Source: Agromyces atrinae
GTDB lineage: Bacteria > Actinomycetota > Actinomycetes > Actinomycetales > Microbacteriaceae
Direction: 5' to 3'
Length of the DNA stretch: 64,000 nt
NCBI RefSeq assembly: GCF_013407835.1
Contig: NZ_JACCBI010000001.1
Span: 2,046,001 to 2,110,000, forward strand
Shown: positions 49,793 to 59,450 of the stretch, piece by piece
Position numbering within the stretch: the stretch's first letter is position 1
Layout: every line of letters begins with the position of its first letter
Notes under the pieces: model-generated
What the model was told of the DNA's origin: nothing
Databases searched by the model: none
What the model saw: only the letters and a program-made list of their open reading frames with translations
Program-made: the position numbers and the translations under genes

Positions 49793-50460
49793 CCGAGGCG
49801 AACGACTCCCCGATCCGCGTCGTCATCGTCGACGACGACGCCCTCGTCCGCAAGGGCCTCGTGCTCCTGCTCGGCGCGGATCCCGGCATCCGGGTGGTCG
49901 GCGAAGCCGTCGACGGGCTGGACGCCGAGGCCGTCATCGCCCGCGGCCGACCCGACGTCGTGCTCATGGACATCCGCATGCCGCGCTGCGACGGCATCGC
50001 GGCGACCGCGCGGGAGATCGCCGCCCGCCCGAACCTCGCCGTGCTCGTGCTCACGACGTTCGACGCGGACGACGACGTGGTGCGGGCCCTGCAGGCCGGA
50101 GCCCGCGGGTACCTCCTGAAGGACAGTGCCCCGACCGACCTCGTCGCCGCGGTGCGCGCGGCAGCCGCGGGCACGCCGACGCTCGCCCCCGCGGTGCTCG
50201 AACGCGTCATCCGCCTCGCCGCGCACTCGACTCGCCCGCGGTCCGACGACGAGCGGCGCGCCCTCGACTCGCTCACCGCTCGCGAACGCGAGGTCGCCGA
50301 TGCCGTGGCCCGCGGGCTGTCGAACGCCGAGATCGCCGCGGACCTCTACCTGACGATCGCGACGGTCAAGTCGCACGTCGGCCGCGTCATGGCGAAGCTC
50401 GACGCGAACAGTCGCGTTCAGGTCGCGGTCATCGTGAACGGCGCGCGACCGACTGGATAG
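49789..50460 (+). CDS. NarL/LuxR-type response regulator
   Basis: A 223-residue regulator. The receiver has VVIVDDDALVRKGLVLLLGA at the N-terminus, the phosphoacceptor Asp in VVLMDIRMPRCDG (about residue 61) and Lys in RGYLLKDSAPTD (about 111). The C-terminal LuxR HTH is LTAREREVADAVARGLSNAE and IAADLYLTIATVKSHVGRVM. It is coupled to the sensor kinase by an ATGA overlap. The target is unknown; a candidate palindromic operator for the downstream GH43 gene overlaps its last codons. Confidence 0.94.
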   Translation: MTEANDSPIRVVIVDDDALVRKGLVLLLGADPGIRVVGEAVDGLDAEAVIARGRPDVVLMDIRMPRCDGIAATAREIAARPNLAVLVLTTFDADDDVVRALQAGARGYLLKDSAPTDLVAAVRAAAAGTPTLAPAVLERVIRLAAHSTRPRSDDERRALDSLTAREREVADAVARGLSNAEIAADLYLTIATVKSHVGRVMAKLDANSRVQVAVIVNGARPTG

Positions 50461-50469
50461 CGTTTTCCA
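50454..50469. promoter_or_regulatory. Candidate LacI-type operator ahead of the GH43 gene
   Basis: TGGATAGCGTTTTCCA has a central CG and imperfect dyad symmetry (6 of 8 positions), the shape of a LacI-family site. It overlaps the stop of the response-regulator gene and lies 12-27 nt upstream of the TAGGCT -10 of the GH43 gene (50481-50486). Confidence 0.45.
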
Positions 50470-50492
50470 TCCCCCGGCGCTAGGCTCGACGC

Positions 50493-52070
50493 ATGACCCG
50501 CGACGTTCAGAATCCGGTCCGCCGCGGGTTCATGCCCGATGCCTCCGTCGTGCGGATCGGCGACGGCTTCCTGCTCGCGAACAGCTCGTTCGAGTGGATG
50601 CCGGCGATCCCGCTGCACCGCTCCGACAACCTCGTCGAGTGGGAACCCGCCGGCTCCTTCCCCGCCGAGTTCGTCGACCTGCGCGGCGTCGCCGACTCGT
50701 GCGGCATCTGGGCGCCCTCGCTCAGCACCGACGGCGATCGCGTGTGGCTCGTCTTCAGCACGGTGTACACGAACGACGGCGGCGAGAAGGACATCCGTAC
50801 GGCGATCTCGCGTTCGAGCGACGACGGCGCGACGTGGGAACGCCCGACGCGCGTGCCCTCGACCGGGTTCGACCCCGCCCTCTTCCACGAGGATGGTCGC
50901 GTCTGGCTCCTGAACATGAAATGGGATGCCGCCCCCGAGCGCCCCTCGTTCGGCGGCATCACCCTGCAGGAGCTCGACGCGGCGACGCTCGCGCCCCGTG
51001 ACACTCCCCGCGTCATCCTCTCGACCGGCACCCTCATCGAGGGCCCCGGCCTCGAGTTCCGCGACGGCTGGTACTGGCTCTCGGTCGCCGAGGGAGGCAC
51101 GGGGTGGGAGCACGGCATCACGATGTTCCGCTCGCACTCGATCGACGGCCCCTACGAACGCGACCCGATCGGCAGCTACCTGACCACGCGTGAGGCGCCC
51201 GAACACTGGGCGCAGAAGGCCGGTCACGGCGAGATCGTCACGCTCGACGACGGCGAGCGCGTGCTCGTGCACCTCGGTAGTCGCGTGCTGCGCCGGGGCG
51301 ACGACCGCCACGGAGTGCTCGGTCGCGAGACGTTCGCCGAGAACGTCGAGCTGACGGATGACGGCTGGCCGCGACTCGCGTCGGGCACGACGCTTCCCGC
51401 CGAACGGTTCACCGTTCCCGGTTCCCTTCCCGCTCCCCACGGGCGCGCGGCCGAGCCCGAGGGATGGGGCGGCGGCAGCACCCCGGCCTGGCCCTGGAGC
51501 ACGCTGCGCCGGCCCGCCGATCGCTCGTGGGCCGACCTCGGCGCACGGCCGGGCTGGCTGCGCCTCCGCGGCGGCGACTCGCTGCACTCGCGCTTCGAGC
51601 AGAGCCTTATCGCGCGGCGCGTGCGCGAGCTGCCGACGACCCTCGCGGTCACGCTCGACGCCGCCCCGACCGACATCGCGCACGCCGCGGGCCTCGTCGT
51701 CTGGTACGACACGAGCACCTACGCCGCCCTGCTCGTGACGATCGACGAGTCGGGCGCGCGGCACGTCGTGCTGCGCTCACGGGATGACGGCGAGCGACCC
51801 GTCGACCTCGCCTCGGTCGCGCTGCCGCCGGGAGACGTCACACTGCGCGCGACCGTCGACGAGGACGGCGTGCGGTTCGCGTGCGCCGCGGACGCCGGGC
51901 ACGTCACCCCGATCGGCGACGCCATCGACCTCGCCCGCTTCACCGACGACTACCGCGGGCGCCTGCGCTTCACGGGGCCGATGATCGGCGTGACGGCGAT
52001 CGACACGGTCGACGGCGCGTGGACGGCCGACATCGGCGACGTCGAGTTCACCGAGACCCCGCACGACTGA
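50493..52070 (+). CDS. Family 43 glycoside hydrolase (beta-xylosidase/arabinofuranosidase-like)
   Basis: A 525-residue protein. The five-bladed propeller starts at once: NPVRRGFMPDASVVRIGDGF (residues 7-26) carries the catalytic-base Asp. WAPSLSTDG and FDPALFHEDGRVWLL follow, and TGTLIEGPGLEFRDGWYWLS supplies the acid Glu. A C-terminal beta-sandwich (about 330-520, e.g. RRVRELPTTLAVTLDAAPTD) is the usual GH43 accessory domain. No signal peptide is seen, so it acts on imported oligosaccharides in the cytoplasm. The ATG lies 6 nt after TAGGCT (50481-50486). It is convergent with the sugar-import operon. Confidence 0.9.
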   Translation: MTRDVQNPVRRGFMPDASVVRIGDGFLLANSSFEWMPAIPLHRSDNLVEWEPAGSFPAEFVDLRGVADSCGIWAPSLSTDGDRVWLVFSTVYTNDGGEKDIRTAISRSSDDGATWERPTRVPSTGFDPALFHEDGRVWLLNMKWDAAPERPSFGGITLQELDAATLAPRDTPRVILSTGTLIEGPGLEFRDGWYWLSVAEGGTGWEHGITMFRSHSIDGPYERDPIGSYLTTREAPEHWAQKAGHGEIVTLDDGERVLVHLGSRVLRRGDDRHGVLGRETFAENVELTDDGWPRLASGTTLPAERFTVPGSLPAPHGRAAEPEGWGGGSTPAWPWSTLRRPADRSWADLGARPGWLRLRGGDSLHSRFEQSLIARRVRELPTTLAVTLDAAPTDIAHAAGLVVWYDTSTYAALLVTIDESGARHVVLRSRDDGERPVDLASVALPPGDVTLRATVDEDGVRFACAADAGHVTPIGDAIDLARFTDDYRGRLRFTGPMIGVTAIDTVDGAWTADIGDVEFTETPHD

Positions 52071-52086
52071 GGGCGCGGGCGGCGCC

Positions 52087-53073
52087 TCACACCTGACGCG
52101 CGCGATCGGCAGCGCTCACGGCGCCGACGAGCGACTGACCCGCCGCGAGACGGGCGACGTTCTCGGCGACGGCGTCACCGAGGCGGAACAGCTCGTTGCC
52201 GGCCGAGCCCGAGAGGTGCGGCGTGATCACGACGTTCGGCAGCTCGTAGAGCGGATGACCGGAGTGCAGCACCTCGGGAGTCGTGACGTCGAGGATCGCG
52301 CGCAGCCGCCCCGAGCGCAGCTCGTCGACGAGGGCATCCTGGTCGACGAGCGCCCCGCGCGCGGTGTTGATGAGCGTCGCGCCGTCGGGCAGCGCGGCGA
52401 GCACCTCCCGCGAGATGAGGCCCTGCGTGGCATCCGTCGCCGGCGCATGCACCGAGAGGATGCGGCTCGCGGACGCGACCTCGACGAGGTCGTCGACTTT
52501 CCGCGCACCGAGTTCGGCCGCGCGCTCGGCGGAGCAGTACGGGTCGAACAGGCTCGTCTCGAACGCCGTCGTCGCGAGCGAGGCGAGCACGCGGCTGCCG
52601 ACGCGCGACGCGCCGACGATGCCGACGCTCGTGCCGTAGGCGCCGATCGACGGGTAGTCGGCCTCGCGATCGATGTCACTCTGCTCCTGCACGTAGCGGC
52701 GCGACACCCACGGCACGTCCTTCGCGGCGAGGAGGATCATCGCGAACGTGTACTCGGCGACGGGGATCGCGTTGGCGTCGGCGGCCGACGCGACGAGGAT
52801 GCCGCGCTCCCACGCCGCGCCGTCGATCCAGCCGATGCCGCCGCCCGCGTGGATGATCGCGCGGAGCTTCGGCATCGCATCGAGGTCGTCGCGGGTGAGG
52901 GCCTGCACCCCCCAGCCGGTGATGAGCACCTCGAGGTCGGAACGCAGAGCCGCGGCGACCGTCGGCGCAGCGTCACCGGCGAGTTCGAGCTGCGTGGCGA
53001 GCGCGGCCCGGGCGTTCGGTGTGAAGAAGCGCTCGGGCAGATGAGCATCCATCGCGAGAGCGGCGCGCATCAT
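52087..53073 (-). CDS. D-isomer-specific 2-hydroxyacid dehydrogenase
   Basis: A 328-residue NAD-dependent enzyme. The nucleotide fold shows GTSVGIVGASRVGSRVLASL (about residues 149-168). The catalytic Arg lies in LINTARGALVDQDALVDELR, the Glu in AILDVTTPEVLHSGHPLYEL and the His in NVVITPHLSGSAGNELFRLG, the standard trio. The N-terminal catalytic domain contains LRAIIHAGGGIGWIDGAAWE. It is the last gene of the sugar locus and overlaps the upstream GH43-like gene by 4 nt, so it probably processes an oxidised sugar product or a keto acid derived from it. Substrate unknown. Confidence 0.9.
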   Translation of the reverse strand: MMRAALAMDAHLPERFFTPNARAALATQLELAGDAAPTVAAALRSDLEVLITGWGVQALTRDDLDAMPKLRAIIHAGGGIGWIDGAAWERGILVASAADANAIPVAEYTFAMILLAAKDVPWVSRRYVQEQSDIDREADYPSIGAYGTSVGIVGASRVGSRVLASLATTAFETSLFDPYCSAERAAELGARKVDDLVEVASASRILSVHAPATDATQGLISREVLAALPDGATLINTARGALVDQDALVDELRSGRLRAILDVTTPEVLHSGHPLYELPNVVITPHLSGSAGNELFRLGDAVAENVARLAAGQSLVGAVSAADRARQV

Positions 53074-53984
53074 GCGTCATCCCCTGGCGCGGCCGCGCCC
53101 CGCAGATCGGCGATCGTCCACTCATCACGCCAGCGCAGCGTCGCGACCCCGTCGCCGATCTCGATCGGCAGCCAGACGGCGGGCGAGGTGCGGAGGTCGT
53201 CGGGGGTCCAGCGGTCGCCGATGTAGACGTGGCCGCCGTCGACGGGCACGACGACGCTCATCTGCGACTCGAAGGTCGCCGACCCGGCGGGCGCGATGCC
53301 CGCCCACGGCGACCACGGCCCGGCAAGATCCGTCGCCGTCGAGACCATGTTGTCGTTCATCGCCCAGCCGGTGAGGTCGGAGCCGAACAGATAGTAGAGG
53401 CCGCCCTCGCGGATGAGGGTCGGCGACTCGTAGCCGTGCGAACCGTCATCCTTCAGGGTCGTCGCGACGATCGCCTCGACCGAGAGGTAGTCGGGCGCGA
53501 GCCGGTAGAGGTGCAGGCCGTTGACGCGGTCCTCCGAGAGGAGGTAGCCGACGCCGTCCTCCTGGTAGACGCCGATGTCGCGGCTGAGGTTGCCGAGCGG
53601 GCGTTCGCTGCCGAGGTAGCGGTACGGCCCGGCGGGCGCATCGGCGACCGCGAAGCCCACACGCGCGTCGGCGTAGTCGGCCGAATCGATGTGCAGGAAC
53701 ATCACGAAGTGTCCGTCGGGGTGCTCGAGCACCTTCGGCCGCTCGACGATGCGATCGGCGGCGAGGTCGCCCTCCCCAGCGGTGAGCGCCTCGCCCTCGA
53801 ACCGCCACGTCGCGAGGTCGGTCGACGAGTAGCAGCTGACCGCCGTGAAGGTCGAGCCCGCCGCCTTGTTCTCGCCCCACGCGTAGAAACGGTCGCCGAC
53901 CCGCTGCACACCGATGCCGTGCAGTTGGGCGATCGCGCCGGCCTCGTCGACGATGACCTCGCCCGGGCGGATGACGCCCGTCAT
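53070..53984 (-). CDS. GH43-like five-bladed-propeller glycosidase
   Basis: A 304-residue protein with propeller repeats: QLHGIGVQRVGDRFYAWGEN (about residues 19-38), then DRIVERPKVLEHPDGHFVMF, SRDIGVYQEDGVGYLLSEDR and GSHGYESPTLIREGGLYYLF (likely acid Glu). It resembles exo-acting galactan/galactosidase members of the GH43 clan. No signal peptide, so cytoplasmic. It overlaps the adjacent permease by 4 nt upstream and the 2-hydroxyacid dehydrogenase downstream. Catalytic Asp assignment is not certain by eye. Confidence 0.8.
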   Translation of the reverse strand: MTGVIRPGEVIVDEAGAIAQLHGIGVQRVGDRFYAWGENKAAGSTFTAVSCYSSTDLATWRFEGEALTAGEGDLAADRIVERPKVLEHPDGHFVMFLHIDSADYADARVGFAVADAPAGPYRYLGSERPLGNLSRDIGVYQEDGVGYLLSEDRVNGLHLYRLAPDYLSVEAIVATTLKDDGSHGYESPTLIREGGLYYLFGSDLTGWAMNDNMVSTATDLAGPWSPWAGIAPAGSATFESQMSVVVPVDGGHVYIGDRWTPDDLRTSPAVWLPIEIGDGVATLRWRDEWTIADLRGAAAPGDDA

Positions 53985-54949
53985 TTCACGGCACCCAGGG
54001 TGACGCCCGTCCGCCAGTAGCGCGACATCGAGACCATGAAGATCACGAGCGGGATCGTCGAGAGCAGCGCACCCGTGATGGTGAGCGACGTGAGGTCGAC
54101 GGTCTGGTCGGCGCGCGTCTGCAGCCACGAGTAGAGACCGAGGCTCACGGTCCACTGGTCCTGACCGCGCAGCATCGTGAGGGGCAGGAAGAAGCCGTTC
54201 CAGCTGCCGACGAACGAGAGCAGGAAGATCGTCGCCCCGCCCGTCACCATGAGGCGCATGACGATCGAGAAGAAGATGCGGAGCTCGCCCGCGCCGTCGA
54301 GTCGCGACGCCTCGAGCAGTTCGTCGGGCACGGCTCCGTCGACGTAGACCTTCGCGAGATACACGTTGAAGGCGCTGATGAAGCCGGGCAGCAGCACGGC
54401 CCACGGGGTGTTGAGGATGCCGAGGTTCGCGAACAGCACGTAGAGCGGCACGGTCAGCAGGGCGCCCGGCACGAGGAACGAGCCGATGACGATCGCCATG
54501 CCGAGGCGCTGGCCGCGGAAGACGAACTTCGAGAGCCCGTAGCCCGCCGCGATCGAGATGAACGTCGTCACGATCGCCGTCGTGCCCGCGTAGAAGATCG
54601 AGTTGCCGAGCCAGCGGAAGAAGATGCCGTCCTTGTAGGTCGCGAGCTGCACGAGGTTGTCCCACAGCGTGAACTCCGAGAACCACAGGCCGTTCGAGTT
54701 GTAGAGGTCGGAGCCGCTCTTCGTCGCCGAGACGATGAGCCACCACACCGGCGCGATCGAGTAGAACGCGATCGCGCCGAGGGCGACGAGCACGAGGATC
54801 TGCGACCACTTCGACTTCTTGTAGCCGACGGGCGCATCCTCCTCGAGGCGGCGCTGGCGACGGCGCTCGGCGCGCGACTCGCGCCCCATGATCTCGTCGA
54901 CGACGGGTGCGGGCACCGCCTCGCCGACGGGCATCCCTGTGGTTGTCAT
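53981..54949 (-). CDS. Carbohydrate ABC transporter permease (MalG/LacG type)
   Basis: A 322-residue permease with six transmembrane segments, after an unusually long, charged N-terminal tail (EIMGRESRAERRRQRRLEED). The EAA loop with DELLEASRLDGAGELRIFFS (about residues 222-241) docks onto the ATPase, and the C-terminus is VSMSRYWRTGVTLGAVK. The partner ATPase gene is absent from the window, so a shared MsiK-type ATPase elsewhere is expected. It overlaps the other permease by 4 nt. Confidence 0.93.
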   Translation of the reverse strand: MTTTGMPVGEAVPAPVVDEIMGRESRAERRRQRRLEEDAPVGYKKSKWSQILVLVALGAIAFYSIAPVWWLIVSATKSGSDLYNSNGLWFSEFTLWDNLVQLATYKDGIFFRWLGNSIFYAGTTAIVTTFISIAAGYGLSKFVFRGQRLGMAIVIGSFLVPGALLTVPLYVLFANLGILNTPWAVLLPGFISAFNVYLAKVYVDGAVPDELLEASRLDGAGELRIFFSIVMRLMVTGGATIFLLSFVGSWNGFFLPLTMLRGQDQWTVSLGLYSWLQTRADQTVDLTSLTITGALLSTIPLVIFMVSMSRYWRTGVTLGAVK

Positions 54950-55917
54950 GACACCGGCCTGTTCGTGAACTTGTAGAAGATGGCGGAGGCGATTCCGACG
55001 ACGACCGCGAGGATGACGGACAGAGCCGCCGCGTAGTACGGGTCGTTCGCGACGAAGGCCTGGTTGTAGATCATCTGCACGGGAACCCAGTCGGCCGAGA
55101 CCGTCTGCGGCGAGACCGAACGGAACAGCTGCGGCTCGTTGAAGATCTGCAGCGACCCGATGATCGAGAGCATCGTCGTGAGCACGATGATGCCGCGGAG
55201 GTGCGGCACCTTGATGGCCCACGCGATGCGCCACTCCGACGCACCGTCGACGCGGGCCGCGTCGAAGATCTCGCCCGGGATGGCGCGGAGCGAGCCGTAC
55301 ATGAGCAGCATGTTGAAGCCGATACCGCCCCACACCATGATGTTTCCCATCGAGGGCCACACCGATCCGGGCGCGAAGAAGTTGAGGTCGAGCCCGAACT
55401 GCTCGAAGAACGGCGTGAGCGGGCCGACCTTCGGGCTGTAGAGGTAGATCCAGATGAGCGTCGCGACGATGCCCGGCACCATGTACGGCACGAGGAATCC
55501 GACGCGGAAGAACTTCGCCTTCTTGCCCGTGACGGCGTCGAGCAGCAGCGCCATGCTGAGCGAGACGACGAGTCCGAGGGGGATGACGACGGCGCCGAAG
55601 AGGCCGACGCGCAGCATGCCCATCCAGAAGACCTCGGACGTGAGGCCCTGGAGGTAGTTGTCGAAACCGGCGAAGACGATCTCGCCCTTGCCGAGCCCGA
55701 GGCCCGTGCGCCGCTCCTGGAACACGCTCTGCACGAGCGCGATGAGGAGCGGGATGATCGTCACGAGCGCGAAGCCCGCGAAGAACGGAAGAGTGAAGGC
55801 CGCACCCTTCAGTGCCTGCAGTCGTCGCCAGCTCGGCTGTCGACGTGGCCGCCGGGCGGGGCGAGCGGGCTCAGCCGCCCGCCCCGTCGTCGGGGCCGTC
55901 AGTGTCTCGGTGGACAT
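54946..55917 (-). CDS. Carbohydrate ABC transporter permease (MalF/LacF type)
   Basis: A 323-residue permease. It begins with a Pro/Arg-rich tail, then FTLPFFAGFALVTIIPLLIA, five further transmembrane segments and the EAA loop PGEIFDAARVDGASEWRIAW (about residues 214-233). It forms a heterodimer with the MalG-type permease next to it and receives sugar from the lipoprotein encoded upstream. Overlaps the following gene by 4 nt. Confidence 0.94.
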   Translation of the reverse strand: MSTETLTAPTTGRAAEPARPARRPRRQPSWRRLQALKGAAFTLPFFAGFALVTIIPLLIALVQSVFQERRTGLGLGKGEIVFAGFDNYLQGLTSEVFWMGMLRVGLFGAVVIPLGLVVSLSMALLLDAVTGKKAKFFRVGFLVPYMVPGIVATLIWIYLYSPKVGPLTPFFEQFGLDLNFFAPGSVWPSMGNIMVWGGIGFNMLLMYGSLRAIPGEIFDAARVDGASEWRIAWAIKVPHLRGIIVLTTMLSIIGSLQIFNEPQLFRSVSPQTVSADWVPVQMIYNQAFVANDPYYAAALSVILAVVVGIASAIFYKFTNRPVS

Positions 55918-55945
55918 GATCGATCCTTCACTCGTGTCGCGAAAC

Positions 55946-57256
55946 TCAGCGTTCCGTGACGTCGATTCCCTGGGCTTCGAGGTCGGAGACCACGTAGTCC
56001 TGCATGTGCGTCACGGCTTCGCGGAGCGTGATCTCCTTGTTGACGGCCTTCGCCCACTGCGAGACGAGCTCGTCGAAGTACGTCGCCGAGGGGCTGTCGA
56101 TCCACTGCACGCGAGCCGCGTTCGCCGCGCGCTCGATGACCGCGGGGGTCTCACCGACGGTGTCGCCGAGGAGCGTCGGGGGCAGCAGCCCGTCGACGTA
56201 CTCGCCGGCATCCGGGATCGCGGGGTAGTTACCCGCACCCTCGGACGGGCTCGCGGCGATACCGACCGTGGTCGGGTCGGTCGCGAGGAAGACGGCGGCG
56301 TCGACGGCCGCGTCGACCGACTCGCAGCCCTCGGGAACGCTGTACCCGCCGAAGGAGCCGGGCACGACGAACTCGTCGGCGTCGGCGAACTGCGGCAGGT
56401 CGATGGTCTGCCACGAGCCGAGCGAGGTCGACAGGCGCTCCTGCCAGGCGGCGAGGTTCCACGTCGTGAGCGGGATCGTCACCATCTTGCCGGCGTCGTA
56501 CGTCTGCGACATCGCGGGGATGTCGGCGAAGGTCTCGTGCGTGATGAGGTCGTTGTCGATGAACTGCTGCAGCACATCGGCGGCCTTCTGCGTCTCGGGG
56601 CTATCGATGTCGACGACCCATGAGTCGCCGTCGATCTCGAACCACGTCGCACCGGCCTGGTTCGAGAAGCTCACGAGCGTGCTCGGGTCTTCTCCCGCGA
56701 AGTTCAGCACGGAGACGCCCTGGTCCTTCAGGGTCTTGCCCGTCTCGATGAGCTCGTCCCACGTCGTGGGCGCCTCGAGCCCGTTGGCGTCGTAGACGGC
56801 CTTGTTGATCATGGCGAAGCCCGGGCCGCCGCTGAACGGAACGCCGAGGATCTCGTCGTTCGCCGACTGGCTCGTCACGGCGGTCTCGATGAAGGCGTCC
56901 TCGTTGCCGGCGAACTGCTCGGTGATCGGCTGGATGAGTCCCTTCGAGAGCAGACTCACGGGGCTGCCGGGCGCCTGCACGAGGCACGGCACGTCGGTGC
57001 CGGCTGTGACGGCGTTCGAGAGGCCCGTGAGCAGGTCGGCCTGCGAAGGGAACTGCGTGTAGGTGAGCTGGACGGTCTCGTTCGCCTCGTTGAAGGCGTC
57101 GACCATGAGGTCCTGCCCCTGGTTCCAGCCCCAGAACTCGACGACGGTCGGCTCGTCGGCCGTTCCGCCACCTCCGTCGCCCGCCGAGCAGCCGGCGAGA
57201 CCGACCGCGGCGATTGCGGCGACGCTGCCCGCGAGCCAGCGCTTCGTTGCACTCAT
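55946..57256 (-). CDS. Sugar ABC transporter substrate-binding lipoprotein
   Basis: A 436-residue family 1 extracellular solute-binding protein. The lipobox VGLAGC places the lipidated Cys at residue 23. The mature part has VVEFWGWNQGQDLMVDAFNE near the start and KMVTIPLTTWNLAAWQERLS later, typical of oligosaccharide-binding proteins. It delivers substrate to the two permeases encoded just downstream. AAGGAGC precedes the ATG. Neighbouring GH36 and GH43 enzymes suggest galactoside- or arabino/galacto-type oligosaccharides. Confidence 0.94.
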   Translation of the reverse strand: MSATKRWLAGSVAAIAAVGLAGCSAGDGGGGTADEPTVVEFWGWNQGQDLMVDAFNEANETVQLTYTQFPSQADLLTGLSNAVTAGTDVPCLVQAPGSPVSLLSKGLIQPITEQFAGNEDAFIETAVTSQSANDEILGVPFSGGPGFAMINKAVYDANGLEAPTTWDELIETGKTLKDQGVSVLNFAGEDPSTLVSFSNQAGATWFEIDGDSWVVDIDSPETQKAADVLQQFIDNDLITHETFADIPAMSQTYDAGKMVTIPLTTWNLAAWQERLSTSLGSWQTIDLPQFADADEFVVPGSFGGYSVPEGCESVDAAVDAAVFLATDPTTVGIAASPSEGAGNYPAIPDAGEYVDGLLPPTLLGDTVGETPAVIERAANAARVQWIDSPSATYFDELVSQWAKAVNKEITLREAVTHMQDYVVSDLEAQGIDVTER

Positions 57257-57278
57257 TTCTTGCTCCTTCTTGGTGATT

Positions 57279-59450
57279 TCAGGGTGCCACACGGGGCGAG
57301 AGCCCGGAGTGGACAGGGGTTTCCGTGGGGAAGTCGGTGGGTGGGGTCGCCGTCGCTTCGGCGGCGGGTGCGGCGGCGGTCGCCGCGGCGGGGATGACGC
57401 GGAACACGCGCGCCGTCGCCCCCGGCGCCGTCGTGCCGATGAGCCGGTCGGCCGTGATGCCGATGCTCCAGTCATCCGTCGGCGTCGCGGGGTAGAGCTG
57501 CTCGACCCCGCTCGCGTCGAGCGGGATGCTGAGCTCGTCGGCGAGCTCGCCGCGCGACCACACCGCGAGGAGGGTGTCGTCGCCGCTCCGCAGGCCGAGG
57601 GCGATGACGTCGTCGGTCCACGCCGGCAGGCCGAGGGGCCAGAACGGCATCGACTCGGCGATGCGCTCGCGCCACGCCTTGTGCACCGTGACCGCCTCGT
57701 CGACGAGCGCCGACTGGGCGGCGCGCAGCTGCGGGAGGAAGCCCGCGAGGTAGAGACGCCCGACGATGCCCGAGACGAGCGAGAACGCCGTCTCCTCATC
57801 GGTCATGTCGACCGACGGGTACGCCCAGTTGCCGCACTGCTCGGGCGCGATCGACGCCGGCGCCGAGGCCGCGATCGGCGGGTAGAGGCGGTAGTTCTGT
57901 TGGTCGCTCGTCGACTGCAGGTGCGTCACCGAGAGCAGCGAGCCGTCCATGCGCATCGCGCCCGAGCTGCAGTTCTCGATGAGGAGCTCGGGGTGCCGAC
58001 GCTGCACGTCGACGAGCCAGTCGCGGAACGCGCGGGTGTGGCCGAGCAGGCCGTCTCCCGCCGTCTCGGCGGCGACGTCGGTTCCCGCGCCCGGATTGAT
58101 GTTGTAGTCGAGCTTCAAGTAGCCGATGCCGAAGTCGGCCACGAGGTGATCGACCGTCGCATCGAGGTGGGCGCGGGCGGCCGGGTGGCGGAAGTCGAGG
58201 TGGTAGCGACGGTCTTCGCGCACGCGCTCGCCGAACCGGTGGAAGAACGCGTCGTCGGGCAGCGTTCGGGCGACGGGGCTGTCGTGACCGACGACCTCGG
58301 GCTCGAGCCACAGGCCGCTCCGCATGCCGCGCGCGTGGATGTGGTCGATGACGGCCGCGAGCCCCGAGCTGAAACGGCCGGGCGCCTCGCGCCACTCGCC
58401 GACCGTCGTCCACCAGTCACCGATCGTCGGGTCGGCGAACCAGCCGGCATCGATGCAGAAGTACTCGGCCCCCGCGTCGGCGGCGGCGTCGATGAGCGGG
58501 AGGAGCTTCTCGGTGCTCGGCTGCCCCATGAGCGTATTCATGAAGTCGTTGTAGACGACGGGCAATGCGGCATCCACCGGGCGGCGGAGGCGCTGCGTGC
58601 GCCGGTAGCGGGTCAGTTCGCCGAGCGCGCCGTCGCGACCCTCGGTCGACGCGGCGAACGCGACCGGTACGGCGTCGAACGAGGCACCGGCCTCGAGGCG
58701 GTGGGCGAACTGGTGCTCGAGATCGGTCGGGCCGAGGAGGGTGAGCACGCCGCTCCGCAGCGACTGCGTGATCTCCCAGTGCCACGGTCCGCTCGTCTCG
58801 ATCTGCCACGCGAGCGCGGTGCCGTCGGGGCGGCTGACGACACCCGTCGGCAGCACCTCGCCCGTCGACCAGGCGCCGTGGCTCGTGCGGGCGAGGCGGC
58901 CGCGGCCGTCCTGCGCGTGCGCCGGCAGGTCGAGGAAGGGCAGTTCGTCGCGGAGCGGGGTCTCGCTCCATCGGCCTTCGCCGAGCCACTCGCTCTCGCC
59001 CGAGAGGAGCAGCACGTCGTCGAGATCGTGCTCCGATTCGCCGAACGCGAGGCCGAGGGATGACACGGCCGTCACGACCACGGAAGTCGAACCGGTATTG
59101 GTGATCGTCGTCTCGACGCGGACGGCGCGGGTTGCCTCGGGGCGGATCAGGGTGGTCGTGGCTTCGAGGCCCGAGACGTCGTCGCGCTGGACGAGGCGGA
59201 TCGAACCGTCGTCGACGGAGTGCTCGACGTACCGCAGGCGCTCGCCGACGGCGGAGCGGAAGTAGCCCTGACTCGTGCGTGCACGCTGCTCGGCGGCGAC
59301 GAAGATCTCGATGAGCGGGGCGGCACCGGTTCCGACGAATGCGTTGCCGTCGATCCCTGTGATCGCGACGGGGGCGGCATCGGTGATGCGCAGGTCGAGA
59401 CCGATCTCGGACACCGAGTCGGTCGCGCTGCGAAGAGCCGTGTCAGTAAT
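57279..59450 (-). CDS. GH36 alpha-galactosidase
   Basis: A 724-codon frame for a GH36 enzyme. The beta-sandwich N-terminal domain covers about residues 1-290, followed by the TIM barrel (VVYNDFMNTLMGQPSTEKLL, EYFCIDAGWFADPTIGDWWT, LWLEPEVVG). The nucleophile Asp lies in GYLKLDYNINPGAG and the acid/base Asp in ENCSSGAMRMDG. Cytoplasmic, no signal peptide. No ATG fits: the best placed start is ATT at 59450, 6 nt after AAAGGGG, giving MTDTALRS; GTG 59414 is an alternative. It is the first gene of the operon, under a LacI-type operator at 59532-59545. Confidence 0.9.
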   Translation of the reverse strand: MTDTALRSATDSVSEIGLDLRITDAAPVAITGIDGNAFVGTGAAPLIEIFVAAEQRARTSQGYFRSAVGERLRYVEHSVDDGSIRLVQRDDVSGLEATTTLIRPEATRAVRVETTITNTGSTSVVVTAVSSLGLAFGESEHDLDDVLLLSGESEWLGEGRWSETPLRDELPFLDLPAHAQDGRGRLARTSHGAWSTGEVLPTGVVSRPDGTALAWQIETSGPWHWEITQSLRSGVLTLLGPTDLEHQFAHRLEAGASFDAVPVAFAASTEGRDGALGELTRYRRTQRLRRPVDAALPVVYNDFMNTLMGQPSTEKLLPLIDAAADAGAEYFCIDAGWFADPTIGDWWTTVGEWREAPGRFSSGLAAVIDHIHARGMRSGLWLEPEVVGHDSPVARTLPDDAFFHRFGERVREDRRYHLDFRHPAARAHLDATVDHLVADFGIGYLKLDYNINPGAGTDVAAETAGDGLLGHTRAFRDWLVDVQRRHPELLIENCSSGAMRMDGSLLSVTHLQSTSDQQNYRLYPPIAASAPASIAPEQCGNWAYPSVDMTDEETAFSLVSGIVGRLYLAGFLPQLRAAQSALVDEAVTVHKAWRERIAESMPFWPLGLPAWTDDVIALGLRSGDDTLLAVWSRGELADELSIPLDASGVEQLYPATPTDDWSIGITADRLIGTTAPGATARVFRVIPAAATAAAPAAEATATPPTDFPTETPVHSGLSPRVAP